From the NCBI GenBank assembly GCA_045655805.1, contig JAZOPZ010000018.1:112202-176201 (forward strand): a stretch of DNA of 64,000 nucleotides, read 5' to 3'. Made by a program: the position numbers and the translations under genes. The notes beneath the pieces are model-generated. The model saw only the letters and a list, made by a program, of their open reading frames with translations. It was not told the origin of the DNA and did no database searches. This document shows, piece by piece, positions 25,904-34,600 of the stretch. Numbering within the stretch: position 1 is the first letter of the stretch; each line of letters starts with the position of its first letter. Source of the stretch: UBA11475 sp045655805 (GTDB lineage: Bacteria; Bacillota; Clostridia; Christensenellales; Borkfalkiaceae).

Positions 25904-27292
25904 ATGGAAGATTACTCTTACTGGTCAGCGATAGTTCAATTAGGCTTTTTATGTCTTGCGCTTATAATTGGTAATACTTTAAGAAGAAAAGTACCTATCC
26001 TTAACAAATCACTTTTACCAAGTGCTGTTATTGGTGGTATTTTGATCTTAATATTTAAGACTATACCGGCATTTGATAAACTAATTAATCCGTCTTTTAT
26101 GGAAGGTATCACCTATCATTGCTTGGCAATAGGCTTTATCGCGTTAACCCTTAAAGAAAAGGACAACTCCAAAACGGGTGGTATGATAGTCGTTAAAACA
26201 GGCGCAGTCGTTGTTAACACTTACATAGTTCAAGCGATTGTAGGATTAACGGTTACAATTTTACTTTCACTTGTAATGACCAACGTTTTACCTGCGTCAG
26301 GCTTGCTTATGATGCTCGGTTTTGGTCAAGGCCCTGGTCAAGCGCTTAACTTTGGTATCACGTATGAAGATAATTACAATTTTGTCGGTGGTAGAACATT
26401 TGGTTTAACTCTCGCGTCAATAGGCTTTTTAGTTGCTTGCATAGTCGGCGTTATCGCAATCAATATTTTCAAAAAACAAGGCAAACTTCGCGACGTATCA
26501 ACAAAAGATAAAACTTTCCAATCGGTGCAAGAAGTTTCTAACCCGAACGATATTCCACTGTCGGAAAGCGTTGATAAGTTCACCGTGAACGTATCTATCG
26601 TTTTAATAACCTACCTTGCAACCTACGGTTTTATGGCAGGCGTTAGCGTGCTTTGCGGTTATTTAGGCAAGTTTGGCGTAAATACCGTGCGTCCACTTAT
26701 TTGGGGCTTTAACTTTTTATTCGGTACGCTTTTTGCTTTACTTGCAAAAGTCGTTATGAAGTTTTTTAAGAAAATTCGTTTTCAATCTCGTAATTACACC
26801 AATAACTTTATGCTTAACCGTATAAGTGGTTTAGTATTTGATATTATGATTTTAGCGGGAATTTCGGCAATCGAATTTGAACACCTTAAAGGTTTATGGT
26901 TACCGATTATATTACTTGCGGTAGTAGGTACGCTATTCACCTTTGTTTACTTGAGTTTTATTTGCAAGAGATTATACCCAGAATATCGTTACGAAGCGTG
27001 GGCGTCACTTTTTGGTATGCTTACGGGTACTGCAAGCACGGGTACTATTCTTTTGCGTGAAGTTGACCCTCAATTTGAAACTCCTGCATCCAACAACCTT
27101 ATTATGCAAACAGTCCCTGCGATAGCGTTTGGGTTTCCAATACTGCTATTAGTAGGGTTCGCTCCACAAAGTTTGTTACACTCAATTATAACAGTTGGTA
27201 TCGTAACCGTGCTATTTTTTGCGTTTAACGTCTTTATTCTTTTTAAAAAGAAACCTAAAATGGACGCACCTATTAAAAATTTAGACGAATAA
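25904..27292 (+). CDS. gltS: GltS-type sodium/glutamate symporter
   Basis: 462 residues with about 11-12 hydrophobic segments. The two reentrant-loop signatures are visible: MLGFGQGPGQALNFG (about 136-150) and MLTGTASTGTILLREVDP near 367-384. GltS carriers import glutamate with sodium. The cytoplasmic loop at about 190-225 is polar (DKTFQSVQEVSNPNDIPL). GGAGG precedes the ATG 25904 directly downstream of the PlsC-like gene, so the pair forms one operon. Confidence 0.85.
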   Translation: MEDYSYWSAIVQLGFLCLALIIGNTLRRKVPILNKSLLPSAVIGGILILIFKTIPAFDKLINPSFMEGITYHCLAIGFIALTLKEKDNSKTGGMIVVKTGAVVVNTYIVQAIVGLTVTILLSLVMTNVLPASGLLMMLGFGQGPGQALNFGITYEDNYNFVGGRTFGLTLASIGFLVACIVGVIAINIFKKQGKLRDVSTKDKTFQSVQEVSNPNDIPLSESVDKFTVNVSIVLITYLATYGFMAGVSVLCGYLGKFGVNTVRPLIWGFNFLFGTLFALLAKVVMKFFKKIRFQSRNYTNNFMLNRISGLVFDIMILAGISAIEFEHLKGLWLPIILLAVVGTLFTFVYLSFICKRLYPEYRYEAWASLFGMLTGTASTGTILLREVDPQFETPASNNLIMQTVPAIAFGFPILLLVGFAPQSLLHSIITVGIVTVLFFAFNVFILFKKKPKMDAPIKNLDE

Positions 27293-27300
27293 CTAAAAAC

Positions 27301-27326
27301 AAAGGACGCCAAAAGGCGTCCTTTTT
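27301..27326 (+). terminator. Terminator after gltS
   Basis: GGACGCC (27304-27310), loop AAAA, GGCGTCC (27315-27321), TTTTT. Confidence 0.9.
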
Positions 27327-27332
27327 GCTTGC

Positions 27333-27361
27333 TTGACATTTGCTAATACTAGTGATAAAAT
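27333..27361 (+). promoter_or_regulatory. Extended -10 promoter, GDPD gene, predicted leaderless or nearly so
   Basis: TTGACA (27333-27338), 17 bp, TAAAAT (27356-27361) preceded by TGA. Expected +1 at 27368-27370; the first ATG is at 27370 and there is no ribosome site between. Confidence 0.65.
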
Positions 27362-27369
27362 TTAACCGT

Positions 27370-28194
27370 ATGAAAAAACGCAAAGGTGTAATTTGGAAAA
27401 TCCCACTAATAATTTTAGGCGTGCTTACGGTGGTGTTTATAATACTTTCCGTAATACCTATAAAAACCACTATGATTAGCCACAGGGGTTTTTCTAATAA
27501 AGCGCCGGAAAATACCCTTTCCGCTTATAGACTTTCTGCTAAAAAAGGCTATAAGTTCGTAGAATGCGACGTTGACTTTACTGCTGACGGCGTACCCGTA
27601 CTACTACACGACGATACCGTTGATAGAACAACGGGCAGAACGCTTAAAGAAAATATTAGAGACTTAACCTACGAACAAGTTTTACAATTTGATTTTGGGT
27701 ATGAAGATAAATTCGGCGATAAATTTAAAGGCGAAAAAATACCGACTTTTTATGAATTTATATCTCTTTGCGAAGAACTTTCACTTTTTCCGTATATCGA
27801 AATAAAAAACCAAAGTGGCGCGCGCGCTTGTACCGACGAACAAATCAAACATTTAATCGATACCGTTAAAGCAAGTTCTTTAACAGAAGTTACTTGGATA
27901 TCTTTTGATTACGATATTTTAGTAAAAATTAAAGAGTTTGACAAAAGCGCAAGGCTTGGCTACGTAAAGAATAAGATAACCGACGAAGTTATAAACGACG
28001 CCCTTTCACTAAAAACTGATAGCAACGAGGTTTTTATAAACGCAAACTTCGGTTATCTTACACCAAGAAAAATACGAGCCGTTAAAAAAGCAGAATTAGG
28101 ACTTGAAGTATGGACGGTAAATATTAAAGCAATCGCCGTTATACTTTCACCTTTCGTAGACGCAATAACAACAAACAATATAATTTATAAATAA
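27370..28194 (+). CDS. Membrane-anchored glycerophosphodiester phosphodiesterase
   Basis: 274 residues from ATG 27370; the upstream in-frame TTG at 27340 lies before the promoter -10 box and is rejected. One N-terminal helix (IWKIPLIILGVLTVVFIILSV) anchors a GDPD barrel. MISHRGFSNKAPENT carries H38-R39 and the metal Glu; ECDVDFTADGVPVLLHDD carries the acidic pair and H80. YIEIK and VWTVN complete the fold. It cleaves glycerophosphodiesters or lipoteichoic-acid-type polymers to glycerol-3-phosphate, probably at the outer membrane face. It is followed by the left copy of a duplicated terminator. Confidence 0.88.
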   Translation: MKKRKGVIWKIPLIILGVLTVVFIILSVIPIKTTMISHRGFSNKAPENTLSAYRLSAKKGYKFVECDVDFTADGVPVLLHDDTVDRTTGRTLKENIRDLTYEQVLQFDFGYEDKFGDKFKGEKIPTFYEFISLCEELSLFPYIEIKNQSGARACTDEQIKHLIDTVKASSLTEVTWISFDYDILVKIKEFDKSARLGYVKNKITDEVINDALSLKTDSNEVFINANFGYLTPRKIRAVKKAELGLEVWTVNIKAIAVILSPFVDAITTNNIIYK

Positions 28195-28197
28195 ACG

Positions 28198-28236
28198 ATA
28201 AAAAAGAGTGCCGTAGCACTCTTTTTTATTTTTGAT
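28198..28236. terminator. Left copy of a 39-bp duplicated bidirectional terminator
   Basis: Hairpin GAGTGC-CGTA-GCACTC (28206-28221) flanked by A6 and T6. All 39 bases are identical to 29265-29303. It ends GDPD (+) and the XRE gene (-). Confidence 0.92.
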
Positions 28237-28239
28237 AAG

Positions 28240-28539
28240 TTAGTTTTTCATAAATTCAATAATGTTCTTCTTTTTATCAGTTGACAAACTTTCAATCAAT
28301 GATTTTAGTTCGTTATCAACGCTATAATCTTCTATATTAGAACTAAAAAATCTCTCTATAGGGAAATTGCAAATCTCCAAAATTTGCAACAATTTTTCAA
28401 CGGTTAAAACAATTCTTCCACTTTCAAGTTGCGCAACGTACTGTGGACTCATACCCATCCTTAAACTAACTTCCCTTGCGGACAAATTCGCTTGATTTCT
28501 TACGTAACCCACTCTCAAAAGAATTTCTTTTATTTCCAT
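28240..28539 (-). CDS. XRE-family helix-turn-helix regulator
   Basis: 99 residues. The HTH (about 8-62) reads VGYVRNQANLSAREVSLRMGMSPQYVAQLESGRIVLTVEKLLQILEIC (helices 2-3 around LSAREVSLRMGMSPQYVAQLE). A short acidic tail follows. It is divergent from the SLOG gene across 174 bp that contain a perfect 10-bp inverted repeat, so it most likely controls that pair. Both genes lie inside the terminator-bounded cassette. Confidence 0.85.
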   Translation of the reverse strand: MEIKEILLRVGYVRNQANLSAREVSLRMGMSPQYVAQLESGRIVLTVEKLLQILEICNFPIERFFSSNIEDYSVDNELKSLIESLSTDKKKNIIEFMKN

Positions 28540-28636
28540 ATTAACCCCACAAATATATTTTGTAACTTAATTATAAAATATACAAAAGTTAGGTTAAAAA
28601 ACTAAAATACATAAATTTTTCCCAAAAACTTAATTT

Positions 28637-28686
28637 TGAATACTCATACACATAAAATATGTTATAATGAATAGTGTGAGTATTCA
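28637..28686. promoter_or_regulatory. Twin operator around the SLOG promoter
   Basis: TGAATACTCA (28637-28646) and TGAGTATTCA (28677-28686) form a perfect 10-bp inverted repeat with centres 40 bp apart. They flank the TATAAT at 28663-28668. The -35 box is poor. Likely binding sites of the divergent XRE protein. Confidence 0.6.
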
Positions 28687-28713
28687 CAATATTATTTATT
28701 TGTGGGTTTTATT

Positions 28714-29268
28714 ATGGAAAAACATAAAGTATGTTCTTTTTTTGGTCATAGAAAAATAACCGTTACCGAAGAATTAAAGCGAAAAATTAAAGAAGTTATT
28801 GAAGAACTTGTTACTAAACAAAACGTATTAACCTTTTTATTTGGTAGTCGTAGCGATTTTAATGACCTTTGTTATTTAATTGTTACTGAATTGAAAGAAC
28901 TAAATCCTAAAATAGAAAGAATATGTTACACTTGCAAAAATGAAACTTGTATTCTCGAAAACGAAAAAGAAAAATGGCAAAACCTATTATGCAATCTTCA
29001 GAAAAAAGAAATTACTTTGCTTTGTTATGAAAAAGAACAAGAACACACAACTAAATTTATCGCTAGAAAAGCAAGTTATATTGAACGAAACCAAGCAATG
29101 ATAGACGATAGCGATTATTGTTTATTTTACTACGATACTAACTACAAACCACCATTAAAAAAATATTCTAAACAAAGTATAGGATTTTATCAATCTAAAA
29201 GTGGTACAGCCCTTGCCTACGCTTATGCAAAACGAAAAAAGAAAGTTTTAATCAACGTTTTACAATAA
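28714..29268 (+). CDS. SLOG-domain protein
   Basis: 184 residues from ATG 28714; the GTG at 28702 is an alternative. VCSFFGHRKI at the N-terminus, FLFGSRSDFNDLCYLIVTELKE in the middle and KSGTALAYAYAKRKKKVLINV at the end form a Rossmann-like SLOG (DUF1273-type) fold common in Clostridia. RASYIERNQ-type and IDDSDYCLFYYDTNYKPP segments also fit. SLOG proteins are thought to bind or process nucleotide-derived ligands, and many are linked to stress or defence systems. No effector gene is adjacent beyond the XRE regulator. Function unproven. Confidence 0.75.
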   Translation: MEKHKVCSFFGHRKITVTEELKRKIKEVIEELVTKQNVLTFLFGSRSDFNDLCYLIVTELKELNPKIERICYTCKNETCILENEKEKWQNLLCNLQKKEITLLCYEKEQEHTTKFIARKASYIERNQAMIDDSDYCLFYYDTNYKPPLKKYSKQSIGFYQSKSGTALAYAYAKRKKKVLINVLQ

Positions 29269-29303
29269 AAAAGAGTGCCGTAGCACTCTTTTTTATTTTT
29301 GAT
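29265..29303. terminator. Right copy of the 39-bp duplicated terminator
   Basis: Identical to 28198-28236. It includes the SLOG stop codon (29266-29268) and abuts the stop of the minus-strand TIM-barrel gene. Confidence 0.92.
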
Positions 29304-31231
29304 TATTCTTCCACAACGAAACCTGCGAATTCATACGCGTAAAGAGTTGAAAGCGTAACGGTGTCACCGTCAAGCGTACCCGTACAGTTGATAAAGTGAA
29401 TTTTTGAATATTTTTTATCAAGTTTAACAAAAGGTTTTCTAATCTTATCACGGTGCAAGTTCCAAAGTCCAACAGCCATTGCTCCGTTATCGTTCTTTTT
29501 ACACATTAAGTAAAGATCAGGATTGTTTTCACAACGAGCAGGTAATTTTTTACCACCCAACCACTCTAAAGCGTTCATCAAAAGTTTTGACTTGCCGTAC
29601 GAACGGTAATTTTCGAGCAAACTCTTAATCGCCGCAACGCTTTCTTTAGCGTCGAATGCCATTACGCAAAATCTTTGACCGTTAACGTTTTCATACAAAT
29701 AAGTTGCAGGACCACTAATGATTGTTTCCATTTCTTTTTTATAAGAAAACTTACCCGAAAGATATTTACTAATCACTTGAGCCTTGTCGTCAACTTCAAT
29801 CTGATAAGAGCTCGTATCGTACGGGAACGCACGGTGAGAATCGTACTCGCTAAATACTTCGCCCGAAATATTCAGTTTGCCAACTACTTTTTTAAGGCCA
29901 CAATCAATACCACGCTCGGTTAAAATTTGAGCGCCAATAACGTCGGTTAAAATACCACCTGCAAGTTGTTCGTCTGTTAAATATCTAGTATTTTCACCAA
30001 ACGCAACGCCTGCTACACCTTTACCTTCGTAAGTGGTTGGAATTGAAAGTTGTGATAAAATATAACCTTCGTCAGGAATAATCGACGCAGTATAGCCAAA
30101 TTTACTGTATTCCTTTTTAGCCTCGTAGCACTTATCAGGGAATTGATAAATTCTAGCACCAACTGCCGTTTTGTCGGCAAAATGCTTTTCAATTTCGTCG
30201 TAAATAGGTTTATTTTCGACGTGTTCGTTAACGTAGCCTAATTCGTATTCAGGCGTAGCGCGATAACAGAACATATATTTTAATATGCCGTCAGCCTTGC
30301 CGTCAGCACGCATTGCCATATCAAAAAGTTCAAGTTGAGCAGACGAACAAGTATATCTAGGTCTTGGAAAACTATCGCCTTCTGCCATAGTTTCGATACC
30401 TGAATTTTTTAAGAATTCAAATTCTGCTCTTTCAAGTTCAAAAACCGACGCCAATCTATCAGGATAACCCGAAAAATAGTCCCAGTAAGGCGCACCTATT
30501 GTACGAATTAAAGGCTTTGTATTACCTGCTGCAATTTTAGCCAAAGTGATAATATCAGTACCGTTCCAATAATAATCAGCACCGTGCGCACAAATTGCTA
30601 TACGCATATTTGGGTTGACGGTATCAACGGCCTTTCTAATGCGAGCAACGAAGTTTTCTAAACTCAAACCGAGTGCTCTTAAATAAGTTTTACGATAAGG
30701 GTTATCACCCTCGTCCCAAAACTTTTCTTTAACCAAATCAAAATCAAGCGTGCCACCGCAAATTTCGTTAAAAAGCCTTCTATGATTATCGCAAAAACAA
30801 CCTTTTAACGCGTCCGACTTGCCGTGTTGTTGGTGAAAGTCGTCGTCAAGCATATAAATATCAGCGCCAAGTTTAGCAACTGCTTTAGCCTTTTCTTCGT
30901 GGTATTTGACTAAATTTTCGCCAGCGTGGCACTTGAATGCACCGTTTACTTCGCCAGCGTCGTTAATCTGCGGGTCAAAAGCGTCAAACCCACGCCCAAA
31001 GGAAGATGAACACCAAACGCCTACTTCTAGTCCCTCATTATGTAAATCAATAACACTTTCTTCAAAGGTTTTTAACACTTCTTTTTCAACTTCAGGCTCG
31101 CCGTAAACGTTAGGCACTCCTACAAAAATCCTTTTAGCGCCCGCTCTTTTATACTGCTCAATTGATTGTTTTCTTATAAAATCACAGTTATGAGCACCAC
31201 TCAAAGGAATTGAAATCTTGTAATCTTTCAT
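29303..31231 (-). CDS. Putative TIM-barrel glycoside hydrolase of unknown family
   Basis: 642 residues from ATG 31231, which has GGGGAGAT upstream; an in-frame TTG at 31249 is weaker. The N-terminal half looks like a barrel: ISIPLSGAHNCDF, RIFVGVPNVYG, GLEVGVWCSSSFGRG, ADIYMLDDDFHQQHG, CFCDNHRRLFN, MRIAICAHGADYY and MAEGDSFPRPR. The C-terminal part has Rossmann-like and beta-sandwich segments. The layout recalls GH42/clan GH-A enzymes, but I cannot name the family or catalytic residues. No signal peptide. Extended -10 boxes at 31250-31340 suggest regulated transcription. Confidence 0.5.
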   Translation of the reverse strand: MKDYKISIPLSGAHNCDFIRKQSIEQYKRAGAKRIFVGVPNVYGEPEVEKEVLKTFEESVIDLHNEGLEVGVWCSSSFGRGFDAFDPQINDAGEVNGAFKCHAGENLVKYHEEKAKAVAKLGADIYMLDDDFHQQHGKSDALKGCFCDNHRRLFNEICGGTLDFDLVKEKFWDEGDNPYRKTYLRALGLSLENFVARIRKAVDTVNPNMRIAICAHGADYYWNGTDIITLAKIAAGNTKPLIRTIGAPYWDYFSGYPDRLASVFELERAEFEFLKNSGIETMAEGDSFPRPRYTCSSAQLELFDMAMRADGKADGILKYMFCYRATPEYELGYVNEHVENKPIYDEIEKHFADKTAVGARIYQFPDKCYEAKKEYSKFGYTASIIPDEGYILSQLSIPTTYEGKGVAGVAFGENTRYLTDEQLAGGILTDVIGAQILTERGIDCGLKKVVGKLNISGEVFSEYDSHRAFPYDTSSYQIEVDDKAQVISKYLSGKFSYKKEMETIISGPATYLYENVNGQRFCVMAFDAKESVAAIKSLLENYRSYGKSKLLMNALEWLGGKKLPARCENNPDLYLMCKKNDNGAMAVGLWNLHRDKIRKPFVKLDKKYSKIHFINCTGTLDGDTVTLSTLYAYEFAGFVVEE

Positions 31232-31278
31232 AATATCTCCCCGTGACAAAAATAGTTATTCTGCCACTCGTCTATTCT

Positions 31279-31298
31279 ATTATATCATTAAAAAATGA
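31279..31298 (-). promoter_or_regulatory. Putative promoter with dyad for the TIM-barrel gene
   Basis: Minus-strand TGATATAAT (TATAAT at 31284-31279, extended -10) with the dyad TCATT-AAAA-AATGA (31285-31298) in the spacer; the -35 box is poor. The rest of 31232-31508 is AT-rich with one further TTGATATAAT and nothing coding. Confidence 0.4.
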
Positions 31299-31467
31299 CT
31301 TTCATATAGTAAATTATATCAAAAAATATGCAAATCATAGCACAAATTTTTTACTTTATTACCCGTTAGAACAGATCGATATTTTTATTCTTTGTTTAGT
31401 TTACTATAAGCAAAAATGATTGTCAATAGCGTTTTTATTTTTACAGTGCTAAACTAGGTATAAAAAG

Positions 31468-31496
31468 TTGATTTTACACATAAAATCAGTTATACT
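31468..31496 (+). promoter_or_regulatory. Promoter of tRNA-Pro
   Basis: TTGATT (31468-31473), 17 bp, TATACT (31491-31496). The start would be about 31503, six bases before the tRNA. Confidence 0.7.
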
Positions 31497-31508
31497 TATA
31501 AGGCTTAT

Positions 31509-31584
31509 CGGGGTGTGGCGCAGTTGGTAGCGCGCTTGAATGGGGTTCAAGAGGTCGCAAGTTCAAGTCCTGTCACTCCGACCA
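31509..31584 (+). tRNA. tRNA-Pro (anticodon GGG), CCA encoded
   Basis: Acceptor CGGGGTG (31509-31515) pairs with CACTCCG (31574-31580) with one G-U. D-arm GCGC-AGTTGGTA-GCGC. Anticodon stem CTTGA/TCAAG with loop ATGGGGT gives anticodon GGG. The T-stem GCAAG/CCTGT has an A-C mismatch, slightly unusual. Discriminator A, then CCA at 31582-31584. Confidence 0.93.
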
Positions 31585-31612
31585 AAAAAAGACGGAGATA
31601 ATCCGTCTTTTT
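31585..31612. terminator. Bidirectional terminator after tRNA-Pro and dnaE
   Basis: GACGGA (31591-31596), loop GATAA, TCCGTC (31602-31607), flanked by A-run and T-run. Confidence 0.85.
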
Positions 31613-31625
31613 TCGTTTATTTTTA

Positions 31626-34600
31626 TTATTGAATTTTACGCTTAAAGAAAACAATTTCTCTATCCGTCAAGTACACCTTAAGTTCAGTACGCAACGCCTC
31701 GCACTTACGAACGGCACAATTTGCGCTATACTTTTGACCTTTAAGGGCTATAATTACAGGAATATCCCCAGGGTAACTTGCCAAAATATCTAAAATATTA
31801 TCCACTTTATCGGCGAGCATATCAGGAATTATTACGCCTAAATATTCCTGCTCTTTAATTTGTGGCGTAGCGTTTTCTTCACCTGTAGTGAGTGGGGAAA
31901 TTTTATCAACGTTTATAGTTACCCCGTTGTCTTTAATGTGAATTCTACCTTGAATATCAACGATTTCGTCTTCAACGGCGAAGTTTTTAGCCTCCTCGTA
32001 AATACGAGAAAATAGCGTGCACTCGATTTGACCGTACAAGTCTTCTACGGTGATAAATCCCATAGTAGAACCGTTACGCGTCATAATCTTATCGGTTGCA
32101 GTTATTATCCCCCCGAAGTGAACCCTATCGCCTTCGTGTACTTCTTGATAAACTTTTTCGCCAGCCTCGTTTTCTTCATAATAATCCAAAAGCCTAGTTG
32201 AAAAATCATATCTATCAAACTGTGCTTTAAAGTCAGATAGCGGATGCCCCGTTATATAAACGCCAACGACTTCTTTTTCCTTGCTTAACTTGTATTTAGA
32301 ATTGTATTCTGAAAGCCCTGGATAATCAATTTTAAGATAATCGTCATCTTTAATAAGCGTACCGAAAAGGCTTATTTGATTACTGCAACGCTCTTTATTG
32401 CGTTCAATAATCTTGTCCATAAAGTCGGAATAAACCGTTATAAGTTCTGCCCTTGGGTGGTTGAACCTATCAAACGCACCAGCAAAAATTAAGTTTTCAA
32501 TCATACGCTTGTTCATACCGAATTCAGCGCAACGAGAAATAAAATCTTCAAACGACTTAAACTCACCGCCCCTTTCGCGTTCTTCTACGATACTTTCAAT
32601 AACGTGTAAACCGATATTTTTAAGTGAAACGAGTCCGATTCTTATGCCATCCCCCTCGGTTTTATAATACGCGCCAGAAAGGTTGATATCAGGTTGATAA
32701 ACCGGTGTTCCGATTGATTTTAAATAACGAAGATATTTGCTAATTTCTTCACTCTTATCAATACGGTTGTTTAAGATTGAAGTTAAAAATTGATTTGGAT
32801 AATACTTTTTAAGGTAAGCCGTTTGATATGCTAAAACTGCGTAAGCGGCAGCGTGCGACTTATTAAATGCGTATCTCGCAAAAGGTTTCATGTTATCGTA
32901 AACCTTGATAGCAATATCTTCAGGCACGCCTCTAGCAATAGCACCTTCAACTGGTTTGCCAGTTGCTTCGTTTATACCACCGTAAACGAAGTTAGTCTTT
33001 TCCCTTTCCATAATTTCGACCTTCTTTTTACCCATCGCTTTTCTAACGACGTCAGCGTGGCCGAGTGAAAATCCACCTAACTTTTGACAGATTTGCATAA
33101 CTTGTTCTTGGTAAACTAATATACCGTAACTGTTCTTTAAAATATCTTCAAGCATAGGGTGGTCGTAAGTTATATGGTCTGGGTTATGCTTGTTTTTAAT
33201 GTATTGTGGAATAGAATCCATCGGACCAGGTCGGTACAATGAAATACCTGCGATAATATCTTCGAAAGTGGTAGGCTTAAGTTCACGCATAAACTTTTTC
33301 ATACCAGGACTTTCAAGTTGGAACACGGCGTCGGTTTCGCCCGAACCTATAAGGTCGTAAGCGCCAGCGTCTTCGTAACCGATTTCGTGGAAGTCTATAT
33401 CTATACCAAAGTCCTCTTTAACGTACTTACAAGCAAGTTGCACGTCGGTTAACGTACGCAACCCCAAGAAGTCCATCTTAAGCATACCTAAAGCCTCGAC
33501 TTCAACCATATCGAATTGCGTCGTAATATCTTCGCCATTTCTTTGCAAAGGAACGTTCTCCATAATAGGCTGTTCGCAAATAACCACGCCTGCAGCGTGC
33601 ATTGAAGTGTTTCTAGGTAAGCCCTCAACCTTCATTGCCATATCGATAATTTTGCGCAAAGTAGGTTCGTTTTCGTAAAGTTCGATAAGTTCAGGTACAC
33701 CGACGTTAACGCCGTCTTTAGTAAGCGTTTTGCCAAGCGATTGACTAATATTTGACTTGCCGTCCATAAGTTTGGTTATCTTATCGCTATCGGCATATGG
33801 AAGTTTATAAACCCTCGCCACGTCTTTAATCGCCGCTTTTGACGCAAGCGTACCAAAAGTAACTATTTGCGCTACTCTATCAGAACCGTATTTTTTACGA
33901 ACGTATTCAACTACTTCGCCACGACGAGCGTCGGAAATATCAACGTCAAAGTCGGGCATACTGACCCTTTCACGATTCAAAAATCTTTCAAAAATCAAAT
34001 TATACTGCAAAGGCTCTACGTCGGTAATGCCAACGCAGTAAGCGACTATACTACCTACGCCCGAGCCACGCCCTGCACCAACTGGAATATCTACGCTACG
34101 AGCATAGTTAATAAAATCCCAAACTATAAGATAATAATCGCTAAAGCCCATTGAACTGATAACGTCGAATTCATATTCAAAACGCTCTCTAATTTCAGGG
34201 GTGATTTCTTTATATCTGCGCTTTAACCCCTCTTCGCCGAGTTTACGCAAATATTCGGTAGGGGTACTGCCGTCGTCAGGGTGATACTTTGGTATTAAAG
34301 CGTCGTCCCTTTGTGGCTCGCCCTTTTTATTGAGTGGAAAAACTTCTTCCGTAACCTTGTCCGCAATAACTCTAGTATTAGTTATAGCCTCTGGAATATG
34401 AGTAAAAAGTTCCTCCATTTCTTCAGGAGTTTTAAGGTAGTTTTCAGCCGTTTCCATCCGAAGTCTAGTCGGATCGTCAAGCGTAGTTTTCATACTGATA
34501 CACATAACTACGTCTTGCATTTCGGCGTCATCACGGTTAAGGTAATGCACGTCGTTAGTCGCAACGAGTGGTATGCCCGTTTCTTTAGAAAGTCTTATCA

